Positions 35,940 to 44,247 of a DNA stretch of 64,000 bases are shown in pieces; position 1 is the stretch's first letter; each line of letters opens with the position of its first letter. Position numbers and translations under genes: made by a program. Origin of the DNA: Streptomyces sp. JHA26 (GTDB lineage Bacteria > Actinomycetota > Actinomycetes > Streptomycetales > Streptomycetaceae). The DNA is taken from NCBI RefSeq assembly GCF_002005565.1, contig NZ_BDJC01000017.1, forward strand, positions 1-64,000. Reading direction: 5' to 3'. Under the pieces are notes generated by a model. That model was not told where the DNA came from. It saw only the letters and a program-made list of their open reading frames with translations, and did not search any database.

Positions 35940-36601
35940 CGCTTCACCGCCACCTTCTTGCCCACCCAGCCGAGGATCAGGCCGGTCGGCAGCGTCAGAA
36001 TCACGAACCCGACGGCGATGACCGCGGAGATCAGCAGCAGCTGCGCCTCGTTCTCGATCATCTCCTTCATCAGCAGCGCGGCCTCGGTGACACCGATGGC
36101 GGCGGCCACCGTGGTGTTCTTGATGAGAGCGATCAGTACGTTCGCCAGGGGGACGACGGAGGAACGGAACGCCTGCGGCAGCACCACGAGCCGGAGGACC
36201 TGGCCGAAGCTGAGGCCGATCGCCCGCGCCGCCTCCGCCTGACCGACCGGCACCGTGTTGATGCCGGAGCGCAGCGCCTCGCAGACGAAGGACGAGGTGT
36301 AGAGGATCAGACCGAGGACGGCGAGCCGGAAGCTGATCGTCTCGATGTCGTCGGAGCCGAGGGTGACGCCCAGGGTCTGGTACAGACCCAGTGACGCGAA
36401 CAGGATGATGACGGTCAGGGGAATGTTCCGCACGATGTTCACGTACGCGGTCCCGAAGCCGCGCATCAGCGGCACCGGACCGACCCGCATGGCGGCCAGG
36501 GCGGTGCCCCAGATCAGGGAGCCGACGGCCGAGAGCACAGCGAGCTGCACGGTCGTCCAGAAGGCTCCCAGCAGGTCGTAATCCTTAAGAAAGTCGAACA
36601 C
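35936..36601 (-). CDS. gluC: Glutamate ABC transporter permease GluC
   Basis: The 221-residue permease of the HisM family has the EAA loop CEALRSGINTVPVGQAEAARAIGLS (about 105-130) and five helices. The GTG start at 36601 has GGGAG a few bases upstream. It overlaps gluD and pairs with it to form the membrane pore. Confidence 0.9.
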   Translation of the reverse strand: MFDFLKDYDLLGAFWTTVQLAVLSAVGSLIWGTALAAMRVGPVPLMRGFGTAYVNIVRNIPLTVIILFASLGLYQTLGVTLGSDDIETISFRLAVLGLILYTSSFVCEALRSGINTVPVGQAEAARAIGLSFGQVLRLVVLPQAFRSSVVPLANVLIALIKNTTVAAAIGVTEAALLMKEMIENEAQLLLISAVIAVGFVILTLPTGLILGWVGKKVAVKR

Positions 36602-36638
36602 GATCTCCCGCGCTTTCGCGTGTAGGGAAGCCCGCCCC

Positions 36639-36670
36639 GGTGCGCCGCCCCTTCCGGCGGACGGCGCACC
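36639..36670 (-). terminator. Intra-operon hairpin between gluB and gluC
   Basis: GGTGCGCCG (36639-36647) pairs with CGGCGCACC (36662-36670), 9 bp with a GC-rich loop that can extend the stem. Such hairpins after the binding-protein gene usually stabilise or partly terminate the message so that more binding protein is made. Confidence 0.5.
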
Positions 36671-36685
36671 CTGTCAGGCGCTGCC

Positions 36686-37516
36686 TCAGCTCTTGATGTC
36701 GCCGATCTTCGGCGCGGGCTCGTTCTTGTAGTTGGCCGGGCCGAGGTTGGTGTCCACGGCCTTCTGCCAGGACTTGTCGGCGACCATCTCCTCGAGGGCC
36801 TTGTTGATCTTGTCCTTGAGGTCGCTGCCCTTCTTGACGCCGATGCCGTAGTTCTCGTTGGTCATCTTGAAGCCGCCGAGCTTGAACTTGCCCTTGAACT
36901 GCGACTGCGAGGCGTAACCGGCGAGGATCGAGTCGTCCGTGGTCAGCGCGTCGAGGGTGCCGGTCTGAAGGCCGTTCAGGCAGGCGGAGTACGTCGGGAG
37001 GTTCTGCAGCTGGGCCTTGGGAGCCAGCTTCTTCTTGACGTTCTGGGCCGAGGTCGAGCCGGTGACCGAGCACAGCTTGGCGTTGTTGAGGTCCTCCGGC
37101 GACTTGATCTTGTCGTCGTCGGCGCGGAGCAGCACGTCCTGGTGGGCGAGCAGGTAGGGGCCGGCGAAGTCGACCTTCTCCTGGCGCTCCGGGGTGATCG
37201 AGTAGGTGGCGGCGATGAAGTCGACGTCACCGCGCTGCAGCATGGTCTCGCGGTCGGCGCTCTTCGACTCCTTCCACTCGATCTGGTCCTCGGTGTAGCC
37301 GAGCTTCTTGGCGACGTAGGTGGCGACGTCCACGTCGAAGCCCCGGTAGCCGTCCGGGGTCTTCTGGCCGAGGCCCGGCTGGTCGAACTTGATGCCGATG
37401 GTGATCTTCTTGCCACCACCGGAGCCGTCGCCGTCGCCGTCGCCGCCACAGGCGGTGGCGGTCAGGGCGAGGGCGAGGACGGTGGCCGAGGCGGCGGTGA
37501 CCTTGCGGAGCTTCAT
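36686..37516 (-). CDS. gluB: Glutamate-binding lipoprotein GluB
   Basis: The 276-residue extracellular solute-binding protein of SBP family 3 has a lipoprotein signal at the N-terminus, ALALTATAC, with the lipobox cysteine at about residue 23, followed by a Gly/Asp linker. The family-3 features include GYRGFDVDVATYVAKKLGY and VDFIAATYSITPERQEKVDFAGPYL. ATG 37516 was preferred to ATG 37525 because AAGGA lies 8 nt before it. It delivers glutamate to GluCD. Confidence 0.92.
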   Translation of the reverse strand: MKLRKVTAASATVLALALTATACGGDGDGDGSGGGKKITIGIKFDQPGLGQKTPDGYRGFDVDVATYVAKKLGYTEDQIEWKESKSADRETMLQRGDVDFIAATYSITPERQEKVDFAGPYLLAHQDVLLRADDDKIKSPEDLNNAKLCSVTGSTSAQNVKKKLAPKAQLQNLPTYSACLNGLQTGTLDALTTDDSILAGYASQSQFKGKFKLGGFKMTNENYGIGVKKGSDLKDKINKALEEMVADKSWQKAVDTNLGPANYKNEPAPKIGDIKS

Positions 37517-37672
37517 GGGGAACATCCTTTGGCTGTGATCGAACTGCGATCGGACGATCAGCGGATCAAACGATCAGATGCGGGCCATCAGGGCCGGATG
37601 ACGAAAGGCCGGGCGACGGGACGGGTGACGAAGCGACGGGCGGTGCGGTTCGTCGGCGCCCTGCCGGGAGCG

Positions 37673-38449
37673 TCAGTGATGGAGGATCTTCGACAGGAAG
37701 TCCTTGGCGCGATCGCTGCGCGGATTGCTGAAGAACTGCTCCGGCGCGGCCTCTTCGACGATGCGGCCGTCCGCCATGAACACCACGCGGTTGGCGGCGG
37801 ACCGGGCGAAGCCCATCTCGTGCGTGACCACGATCATGGTCATGCCGTCCTGGGCGAGCTGCCTCATGACCTCCAGGACCTCGTTGATCATCTCCGGGTC
37901 GAGAGCCGACGTCGGCTCGTCGAAGAGCATGACCTTCGGGTCCATGGCCAAGGCCCGCGCGATGGCGACACGCTGCTGCTGACCGCCGGAGAGCTGGGCC
38001 GGGTACTTGTCCGCCTGGGCGCCCACGCCGACCCGGTCGAGCAGGGCCCGGGCCTTCTCCTCGGCCTTCTTGGCGTCGACCTTGCGGACCTTGACCTGGC
38101 CCAGGGTCACGTTCTCGAGCACGGTCTTGTGCGCGAACAGGTTGAAGGACTGGAAGACCATGCCGACGTCGGCGCGCAGCCGGGCCAGTTCCCTGCCCTC
38201 GGCGGGCAGCGGCTTGCCGTCGATCGAGATCGTGCCGGAGTCGATGGTCTCCAGGCGGTTGATGGTGCGGCACAGTGTGGACTTGCCGGACCCGGAGGGC
38301 CCGATGACCACGACGACCTCGCCGCGGGTGATCGTCAGGTCGATGTCCTGGAGCACGTGCAACGCGCCGAAGTGCTTGTTGACATTCCTCAGCACGACCA
38401 GTTCGCCGGTCGCGGCCACGTCTTCCTTGGCCACCGATACTTCGGTCAT
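37673..38449 (-). CDS. gluA: Glutamate ABC transporter ATP-binding protein GluA
   Basis: The 258-residue ABC ATPase of the polar amino acid class has Walker [16 protein letters not shown] (about 47-61), the Q-loop FQSFNLF, signature [15 protein letters not shown], Walker [13 protein letters not shown] and switch THEMGFAR. It powers GluBCD. The first gene of the operon, it is divergent from gluR. A GGAGGAC-containing hairpin sits in its 5' leader. The 156-nt gap to gluB holds GACGGG-type repeats but no gene. Confidence 0.93.
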   Translation of the reverse strand: MTEVSVAKEDVAATGELVVLRNVNKHFGALHVLQDIDLTITRGEVVVVIGPSGSGKSTLCRTINRLETIDSGTISIDGKPLPAEGRELARLRADVGMVFQSFNLFAHKTVLENVTLGQVKVRKVDAKKAEEKARALLDRVGVGAQADKYPAQLSGGQQQRVAIARALAMDPKVMLFDEPTSALDPEMINEVLEVMRQLAQDGMTMIVVTHEMGFARSAANRVVFMADGRIVEEAAPEQFFSNPRSDRAKDFLSKILHH

Positions 38450-38765
38450 CGCTTTCGGGCTCCGTCCTCCTCGTTTTGGGAGGACAGTAGTAACGCCTGA
38501 CGAGCTGCGTCTCCACATCTGAGGGGAATCTGAGCATCACGATCCGATAGCAATCGGACACACGTCGTAGCTCGGGCGAGCAGGGCGCATATCGGCCGTA
38601 TAACTTCGAGCGGCCGCAACCGGAACCCTCTTGACGCCGTCCTCCTCCATCGGCGTCACTTCACAGGGCACGCGCGCGCGTGCCCTGCGCCGCGCACCCA
38701 TCCTGTCGTACCCGTCCTGTTGTATGCATCCCGATCGTACGGCCGATGAACCGAAGGAGGCCCGG
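38450..38765. promoter_or_regulatory. Divergent gluA/gluR control region
   Basis: This 316-nt region holds no gene. Near gluA (minus strand) there is an inverted repeat GTCCTCC-N8-GGAGGAC (38464-38485), and TACTACT, a -10 candidate, precedes it. Near gluR (plus strand) there is a perfect 24-bp palindrome at 38664-38687 (half-site CAGGGCACGCGC) with an alternating CG core. The gluR ribosome binding site AAGGAGG is at 38754-38760. The palindrome is a candidate GluR operator. Confidence 0.5.
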
Positions 38766-39452
38766 ATGAGACTGCTGCTCGTCGAGGACGACAACCACGT
38801 CGCCGCCGCCCTGTCCGCGGTCCTTGCCCGGCACGGCTTCGACGTCACCCACGCGCGCAACGGCGAGGAGGCGCTCCAGGCGCTCGTGCCCGAGGGCGAC
38901 TGCTTCGGCGTCGTCCTGCTCGACCTCGGCCTGCCCGACCAGGACGGTTACGAGGTCTGCGGCAAGATCCGCAAGCGCACCAGCACCCCGGTGATCATGG
39001 TCACCGCCCGCTCCGACGTCCGCTCCCGCATCCACGGCCTCAACCTCGGCGCCGACGACTACGTGGTCAAGCCGTACGACACCGGGGAACTGCTCGCCCG
39101 GATCCACGCCGTCAGCAGGCGCACCGCCCACGAGGACACCCCGGGCACCGCCGAGAGCGCGGTGCGCCTCGGAGCCGTGCTCATCGAACTGCCGACGCGC
39201 CGGGTCAGCGTCGACGGCGCGGCCGTCCAGCTCACCCGCAAGGAGTTCGACCTCCTCGCCCTGCTCGCGCAGCGTCCCGGTGTGGTCTTCCGCCGGGAGC
39301 AGATCATCAGCGAGGTGTGGCGCACCAGCTGGGAGGGGACCGGGCGCACCCTGGAGGTGCACGTCGCCTCCCTGCGCGCCAAGCTGCGCATGCCCGCGCT
39401 CATCGAGACCGTGCGCGGCGTCGGCTACCGCCTCGTCGCCCCCACCGCGTAG
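38766..39452 (+). CDS. gluR: Response regulator GluR (OmpR/PhoB family)
   Basis: The 228-residue regulator has a receiver domain (acidic pair Asp8/Asp9, phospho-acceptor Asp53 in VVLLDLGLPDQDG, TA motif, and Lys in YVVKPYD) and a C-terminal winged helix (about 135-226; LTRKEFDLLALLAQRPGVVF, GRTLEVHVASLRAKL). The ATG is 5 nt after AAGGAGG. It forms a pair with gluK, 9 nt downstream. In S. coelicolor the GluR-GluK system senses glutamate and controls the adjacent gluABCD operon, and the arrangement here is the same. Confidence 0.92.
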   Translation: MRLLLVEDDNHVAAALSAVLARHGFDVTHARNGEEALQALVPEGDCFGVVLLDLGLPDQDGYEVCGKIRKRTSTPVIMVTARSDVRSRIHGLNLGADDYVVKPYDTGELLARIHAVSRRTAHEDTPGTAESAVRLGAVLIELPTRRVSVDGAAVQLTRKEFDLLALLAQRPGVVFRREQIISEVWRTSWEGTGRTLEVHVASLRAKLRMPALIETVRGVGYRLVAPTA

Positions 39453-39461
39453 CGGGGCCGG

Positions 39462-40877
39462 GTGCGCACACGCCTGCTCCCGCTGCTCATCGTCCTGATG
39501 GCGGCCGTGCTGCTCGCCCTCGGTGTGCCGCTCGCCGTCAGCGTCGCCCGCGCGGAACAGCAGCGGGTCGTCGTCGACCGCATCGACGACACGGCGCGCT
39601 TCGCCGCGCTCGCCCAGTTCGTCACCGAGTCCCCGCCGGGCGGCTCCCGCCCGACCACGACGGACGAGCGCCTGGAGACCCTGCAGACCGAACTCACCAG
39701 CTACCACGAGGTCTACGACATCCGGGCGGGTGTCTTCTACCGCAACCAGATCCCCATGGCCAACGCGCCGACGACCTGGTTCCTCCCGCGGACCGGCGAG
39801 GTGCGCGACGCCTTCGGCGAGGCGTTGCTCAGCCGCCGCAGCCACGATCCGCAACAGGTGTGGCCGTGGGAGGACGGCCGGCTCGTGGTCGCCTCGCCGG
39901 TCATCCGGGACGGAGACGTCGTCGCGGTCGTCGTCACCGACTCGCCGACCGACGCGATGCGTTCCCGGACCCTGCGCGGCTGGCTCGTCATCGGAGCCGG
40001 CGAGATCGCCGCCATGCTGCTCGCCGTGGGCGCCGCGCTCCGGCTGACCGGCTGGGTGCTCAAGCCGGTACGGGTCCTCGACGCCACCACCCACGACATC
40101 GCCACCGGGCGGCTGAAGTCCCGGGTGGCGCCGTCCGGAGGGCCACCGGAACTCAGGCGCCTGGCCCGGTCGTTCAACGAGATGGCGGACCACGTCGAGG
40201 ACGTGCTGGAGCAGCAGCGCGCCTTCGTCGCCGACGCCTCGCACCAGCTGCGCAACCCCCTGTCCGCGCTGCTGCTGCGCATCGAACTGCTCGCGCTCGA
40301 ACTACCCGAGGGCAACGAGGAGATCGCCTCCGTCCAGGCCGAGGGCAAGCGCCTCGCCCGGGTCCTGGACGACCTGCTCGGCCTGGCGCTGGCCGAGCAC
40401 ACCGGGGCCGACCTCGAGGTCACCGACGTCGGCGCGCTGGCCGCCGAGCGGCTGGCCGCCTGGACACCGACCGCCGAGGCCAAGGGCGTACGGCTGGACG
40501 GTGACTGCCCGCCGACCACGGGCTGGGCCGACCCGGTGGCACTCTCCAGCGCCCTGGACGCGGTCATCGACAACGCGGTGAAGTTCACGCCGCCCGGCGA
40601 GGGGGTCCGCGTCACGGTCTCCTCCACCGGCGACGCCGTCACCGTCGTCGTCACCGACAACGGGCCCGGCCTGACCGACGAGGAGCTCTCCCGGGTCGGC
40701 GACCGCTTCTGGCGCAGCGGACGGCACCAGAACATCAAGGGTTCGGGCCTCGGCCTGTCCATCTGCCGGGCCCTGCTCGCGGCGGGCGACGGCACGATCT
40801 CCTTCGGCCACCACGAACCGCACGGACTGACCGTGACGGTCACGGTGCCGAGAACGGCAGCCCGCAAAGGGGCCTGA
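39462..40877 (+). CDS. gluK: Sensor histidine kinase GluK
   Basis: The 471-residue membrane kinase has an N-terminal helix (about 5-25), an extracytoplasmic sensor (about 30-165) and a second helix (about 172-195). HAMP (about 197-250), HisKA with phospho-acceptor His261 in DASHQLRNPLSAL, and HATPase with AVIDNAVKFT, DNGPGL and GSGLGLSICRAL follow. The extracellular loop would see external glutamate. It is cotranscribed with gluR and convergent with the TAXI protein gene, whose stop is 10 nt away. Confidence 0.92.
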   Translation: MRTRLLPLLIVLMAAVLLALGVPLAVSVARAEQQRVVVDRIDDTARFAALAQFVTESPPGGSRPTTTDERLETLQTELTSYHEVYDIRAGVFYRNQIPMANAPTTWFLPRTGEVRDAFGEALLSRRSHDPQQVWPWEDGRLVVASPVIRDGDVVAVVVTDSPTDAMRSRTLRGWLVIGAGEIAAMLLAVGAALRLTGWVLKPVRVLDATTHDIATGRLKSRVAPSGGPPELRRLARSFNEMADHVEDVLEQQRAFVADASHQLRNPLSALLLRIELLALELPEGNEEIASVQAEGKRLARVLDDLLGLALAEHTGADLEVTDVGALAAERLAAWTPTAEAKGVRLDGDCPPTTGWADPVALSSALDAVIDNAVKFTPPGEGVRVTVSSTGDAVTVVVTDNGPGLTDEELSRVGDRFWRSGRHQNIKGSGLGLSICRALLAAGDGTISFGHHEPHGLTVTVTVPRTAARKGA

Positions 40878-40887
40878 CGAAGCACTG

Positions 40888-41883
40888 CTAGGGCTTCACC
40901 GACCGGTAGTACCGCCGGGCGCCCTCGTGCAGCTCCAGCGGATCGGTGTAGATCGCCGTCCGCAGGTCCACCAGCTGGGCGGAGTGCACGTGCGCCCCGA
41001 TGCCGTCGCGGCTGTCCAGGACCGCCCTGGTCAGCCATTCGGTGAGCCGCGGATCCATGTCCGCGCGCGTGATCAGCAGGTTGGACACCGCCATCGTCGG
41101 CACCACGGCACCGTTCTGGACGGCGGGGTACGCCGACTCCGGGATGTTGGTGGTGCGGTAGTAGCGGGTCGCGCCGCCGGACTCGTGCAGCTTGGTGACG
41201 AGGTCCTCCCCTATCGGCACGAACCGGAAGGCGGCGGTCTCGGCTATCTCCTTGAGGCCGTCCGTCGGCAGACCGCCCGACCAGAAGAACGCGTCGATCT
41301 CGTGGCCCAGCCGTCCGGGCCCGGTGTCGATGCCGTCGGACCGGGGCGTGATGTCACGCTCCGGATCGATGCCGGCGGCCCGCAGCAGCCGGGTGGCGAT
41401 CAGCCGCACGCCGGAGTTCGGCAGCCCGACGGCCACCCGCTTGCCCCGCAGGTCGGCGACGGACCGGATGTCCGAGTCGGTCGGGACGACGAGCTGCACG
41501 TAGTCGTCGTAGAGCCGGGTGACACCGCGCAGCCGGCCGGCGCCGGTACGGTCGGCGATCTTGTACGTCTCCACCGCGTCGGCCGCGGCGATGGTGAAGT
41601 CGGCCTCCCCGGACGCCACCCGCTCGACGTTCTCCTGCGATCCCGCGCTGGTCATCAGCCGCACCTTCAGGCCCGGCATGTCCTTGCGCAGCTCGGTGCG
41701 CAGCAGCTCGCCGTACTTCTGGTAGACCCCGGCGCGCGTGCCCGTGCTGAACGTGATCGTCCCGCTCGGCGGCCTCTCGCCCAGGGGCAGCAGCCACCAC
41801 AGCAGCAGCCCCAGGACGACGACACCGGCGCCCGCGCCGATGAGGGCACGGCGCCCGCCGGCACGGGAGAACATCGAGGACAT
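40888..41883 (-). CDS. TAXI-family solute-binding protein, membrane-anchored
   Basis: The 331-residue TAXI (TRAP-associated extracytoplasmic immunogenic) binding protein has an N-terminal signal anchor (about 14-33, IGAGAGVVVLGLLLWWLLP) without a lipobox. The binding fold then shows FSTGTRAGVYQKYGELL, ADFTIAAADAVETYK, VGLPNSGVRLIATRLL and EIDAFFWSGGLPTDG. TAXI proteins normally work with TRAP membrane subunits (DctQ/DctM or a fused form), and none is in this window. Known TAXI proteins bind glutamate or related dicarboxylates. Its position next to gluK makes a sensing role possible. ATG 41883 was chosen over the internal Met at 41874. Confidence 0.85.
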   Translation of the reverse strand: MSSMFSRAGGRRALIGAGAGVVVLGLLLWWLLPLGERPPSGTITFSTGTRAGVYQKYGELLRTELRKDMPGLKVRLMTSAGSQENVERVASGEADFTIAAADAVETYKIADRTGAGRLRGVTRLYDDYVQLVVPTDSDIRSVADLRGKRVAVGLPNSGVRLIATRLLRAAGIDPERDITPRSDGIDTGPGRLGHEIDAFFWSGGLPTDGLKEIAETAAFRFVPIGEDLVTKLHESGGATRYYRTTNIPESAYPAVQNGAVVPTMAVSNLLITRADMDPRLTEWLTRAVLDSRDGIGAHVHSAQLVDLRTAIYTDPLELHEGARRYYRSVKP

Positions 41884-41960
41884 GCGTGCGATCCTGCCAG
41901 CCCGCCCCGGCGCTGACCAGGGCCGGGCACACCCGGCGGGGCCGCGCGGGCGCACGGGCG

Positions 41961-41983
41961 GTGTCAGTGGCGCTCGCTACAGT
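41961..41983 (+). promoter_or_regulatory. RecA-NDp/PafBC-type promoter of the MazG-like gene
   Basis: GTGTCAGTGGC (41961-41971), 6 nt, TACAGT (41978-41983), then 7 nt to the ATG. Ten of 11 upstream positions match the LexA-independent recA promoter motif, and the spacing is identical to that at recA. Confidence 0.75.
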
Positions 41984-41990
41984 CGTCGGC

Positions 41991-42404
41991 ATGAGCAGCT
42001 CCTCGCCCGCCGACCTGGTCCGCGCCTTCCACCTGGCCTTCGGACTGGACGCCCGCAGCACCCCGACCGAGGTCGCGCCCGCCCTGGCCGCCCAGCGGGG
42101 CGCACTGCTCGCCGAGGAGGCCGCGGAGGTCGCCGAGGTGTCGGTGACCGGTCCGCTCGACCGGCTCGCGCACGAACTGGCCGACGTGGTCTACGTCGCC
42201 TACGGCACGGCCCTCGTCCACGGCATCGACCTCGACGCGGTGATCGCCGAGGTCCACCGCTCCAACATGACCAAGCTGGGCCCCGACGGCCGGGTGAGCC
42301 GCAGAGCCGACGGCAAGGTGCTCAAGGGCGACCACTACGAGGCCCCGGACGTGGCGGGCGTCCTGCGCCGGCAGGGGTGGGAGCCCGGGGCGCCGGACGC
42401 CTGA
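41991..42404 (+). CDS. MazG-like nucleotide pyrophosphohydrolase
   Basis: The 137-residue all-alpha NTP pyrophosphatase has the EExxE metal-binding motif in ALLAEEAAEVAEV (about 41-53) and ExxD in HELADVVYVAYG (about 64-75), each set coordinating Mg. It hydrolyses (d)NTPs to NMP plus PPi, often as house-cleaning of damaged nucleotides. ATG 41991 follows the -10 box by 7 nt with no ribosome binding site, a leaderless start. Because the promoter is of the damage-inducible RecA-NDp type, a role in clearing damaged nucleotides is a reasonable inference. Confidence 0.85.
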   Translation: MSSSSPADLVRAFHLAFGLDARSTPTEVAPALAAQRGALLAEEAAEVAEVSVTGPLDRLAHELADVVYVAYGTALVHGIDLDAVIAEVHRSNMTKLGPDGRVSRRADGKVLKGDHYEAPDVAGVLRRQGWEPGAPDA

Positions 42405-42417
42405 CCCCCGGCCCGGT

Positions 42418-43644
42418 TCAGTCGCCCACCGACGCCTCCGCGGACCGAGGCGCCTCGTCGGGCACGTCCGCGGGTCGGTCCGGGTTGGCGCGGCGACGGA
42501 ACAGGCGCAGCGCCAGCGGCTCGGTGAAGCGGGCGGTGAGGGGGCCGAGGACGACCAGGATGAGCACGTAGGCCGTGGCCAGCGGACCCAGGGACGGTTC
42601 GATGCCGGCCGACACCGCCAGTCCGGCGATGACGATGGAGAACTCGCCGCGCGCCACCAACGCACCGCCCGTGCGCCAGCGGCCCTTGACGGAGATCCCG
42701 GCGCGCCGCGCCGCCCAGTACCCGGTGGCGATCTTCGTCACGGCGGTGAGCAGGGCCAGCGCCAGCGCGGGCAGCAGCACCGGAGGGATGCTGGCCGGGT
42801 CGGTGTGCAGGCCGAAGAAGACGAAGAAGACCGCGGCGAACAGGTCCCGCAGCGGACTCAGCAGCGTGTGCGCACCCTCCGCGACCTCCCCGGACAGCGC
42901 GATGCCCACCAGGAACGCCCCGACCGCGGCCGACACCTGGAGCTGCTGGGCGACGCCCGCGACCAGGATGGTCAGGCCGAGCACCACCAGCAGCAGCTTC
43001 TCCGGGTCGTCGCTGGAGACGAACCGGGAGATCAGTCGGCCGTAGCGGACCGCCACGAACAGGACCAGCCCGGCGGCGGCCAGCGCGACCGCCAGCGTGA
43101 TGCTGCCGGTCATCAGCCCGGCACCGGCCACCAGCGCGGTGACGATCGGCAGGTACACCGCCATCGCCAGGTCCTCCAGGACCAGCACGCTCAGGATGAC
43201 CGGGGTCTCCCGGTTGCCGACCCGGCCCAGGTCGCCGAGGACCTTCGCGATGACACCGGACGACGAGATCCAGGTGACGCCGGCCAGGACGACGGCGGCC
43301 ACCGGGCCCCAGCCCAGCAGCAGCGCGGCCACCGCACCCGGTACCGCGTTGAACGCGCAGTCGACCAGACCGGCGGGATAGTGCGACTTCAGGTTGGTGA
43401 CCAGGTCACCGGCCGTGTACTCCAGGCCGAGCATCAGCAGCAGCAGGATGACGCCGATCTCGGCGCCCGTCGCGACGAACTCCTCGCTCGCGCCCAGCGG
43501 CAGCAGTCCGCCCTCGCCGAAGGCCAGGCCGGCCAGCAGGTACAAGGGGATGGGGGAGAGGCGGTAGCGGCCGGCGAACCGGCCGAGCAGCCCGAGCCCC
43601 AGGATGATGGAACCGAACTCGATCAGCAGAACCGCGGAGTGCAC
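42418..43644 (-). CDS. CPA2-family cation:proton antiporter
   Basis: The 408-residue antiporter of the monovalent cation:H+ antiporter-2 family has about 12 to 13 helices. The ion-site region is LVLEDLAMAVYLPIVTAL (Asp in helix 5, about residue 150), and the crossover segment is GVTWISSSGVIAKVLGDLG. There is no C-terminal RCK domain. Its partner is the RCK-C-type protein encoded just upstream, 4 nt away. Together they resemble the KhtU-KhtT K+/H+ exporters of Bacillus. GTG 43644 is used as start. Confidence 0.9.
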   Translation of the reverse strand: MHSAVLLIEFGSIILGLGLLGRFAGRYRLSPIPLYLLAGLAFGEGGLLPLGASEEFVATGAEIGVILLLLMLGLEYTAGDLVTNLKSHYPAGLVDCAFNAVPGAVAALLLGWGPVAAVVLAGVTWISSSGVIAKVLGDLGRVGNRETPVILSVLVLEDLAMAVYLPIVTALVAGAGLMTGSITLAVALAAAGLVLFVAVRYGRLISRFVSSDDPEKLLLVVLGLTILVAGVAQQLQVSAAVGAFLVGIALSGEVAEGAHTLLSPLRDLFAAVFFVFFGLHTDPASIPPVLLPALALALLTAVTKIATGYWAARRAGISVKGRWRTGGALVARGEFSIVIAGLAVSAGIEPSLGPLATAYVLILVVLGPLTARFTEPLALRLFRRRANPDRPADVPDEAPRSAEASVGD

Positions 43645-43648
43645 AGGC

Positions 43649-44134
43649 TCACTCCCGCCCGAGTATCGCCGCGGCGGAGTCGACGCCCTCACGGGTGCCG
43701 ATGACGATCAGGATGTCACCGCCGGACAGCCGGAAGTCCGGTGCAGGCGACGGGATCGCCTCGGCCCGGCGCAGCACCGCCACGACCGACGCGCCCGTGT
43801 CGGTGCGCATCCGCGTCTCGCCCAGCACCCGCCCGTTCCAGCGGGACGTCGCGGACACCTCGATCCGCTCGGCGACCAGCCCCAGGTCGGTCGTGTACAG
43901 CAGGCTCGCGCTGTGGTGGGCCGGCTTCAACGTGTCGATCAGCGCGTCGGCCTCCTGCCCGGTGAGCCGGAGCGAATGGGCGCAGGAATCGGGATCGTCG
44001 GCCCGGTACACGTTCACCGTGCGGGCGCCGTCACGGTGCGCCACCACCGACAGGTGGCGGTGTTCCCGGGTCACCAGGTCGTACTGGACCCCGATGCCCG
44101 GTAGCGGCGTCGCCCTCAGGCGTGGAGCGGACAT
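43649..44134 (-). CDS. RCK_C (TrkA-C) regulatory subunit of the antiporter
   Basis: The 161-residue cytoplasmic protein has an N-terminal unique domain (about 1-80) and a C-terminal RCK_C/TrkA-C domain (about 85-160; LGETRMRTDTGASVVAVLRR, FRLSGGDILIVIGTREGV). This is the layout of KhtT, which gates KhtU in response to nucleotides such as c-di-AMP. The stop is 4 nt before the antiporter start. ATG 44134 has AGGGGAAG upstream; an earlier in-frame ATG at 44161 has none. It is divergent from the histidine kinase gene. Confidence 0.85.
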   Translation of the reverse strand: MSAPRLRATPLPGIGVQYDLVTREHRHLSVVAHRDGARTVNVYRADDPDSCAHSLRLTGQEADALIDTLKPAHHSASLLYTTDLGLVAERIEVSATSRWNGRVLGETRMRTDTGASVVAVLRRAEAIPSPAPDFRLSGGDILIVIGTREGVDSAAAILGRE

Positions 44135-44235
44135 CAGGTCTTCCCCTCTTTCGTCCTGCATGCATTGCTTGTCCGGCTGCGCGTTTCCGCACGTCCGTGA
44201 CGTGCTCGCGGCCCCGTCATGCTGTCACCCGCACG

Positions 44236-44241
44236 TACGGT
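44236..44241 (+). promoter_or_regulatory. -10 box of a probable leaderless histidine-kinase transcript
   Basis: TACGGT ends 6 nt before ATG 44248, with no Shine-Dalgarno in between. Confidence 0.5.
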
Positions 44242-44247
44242 GGCGGT

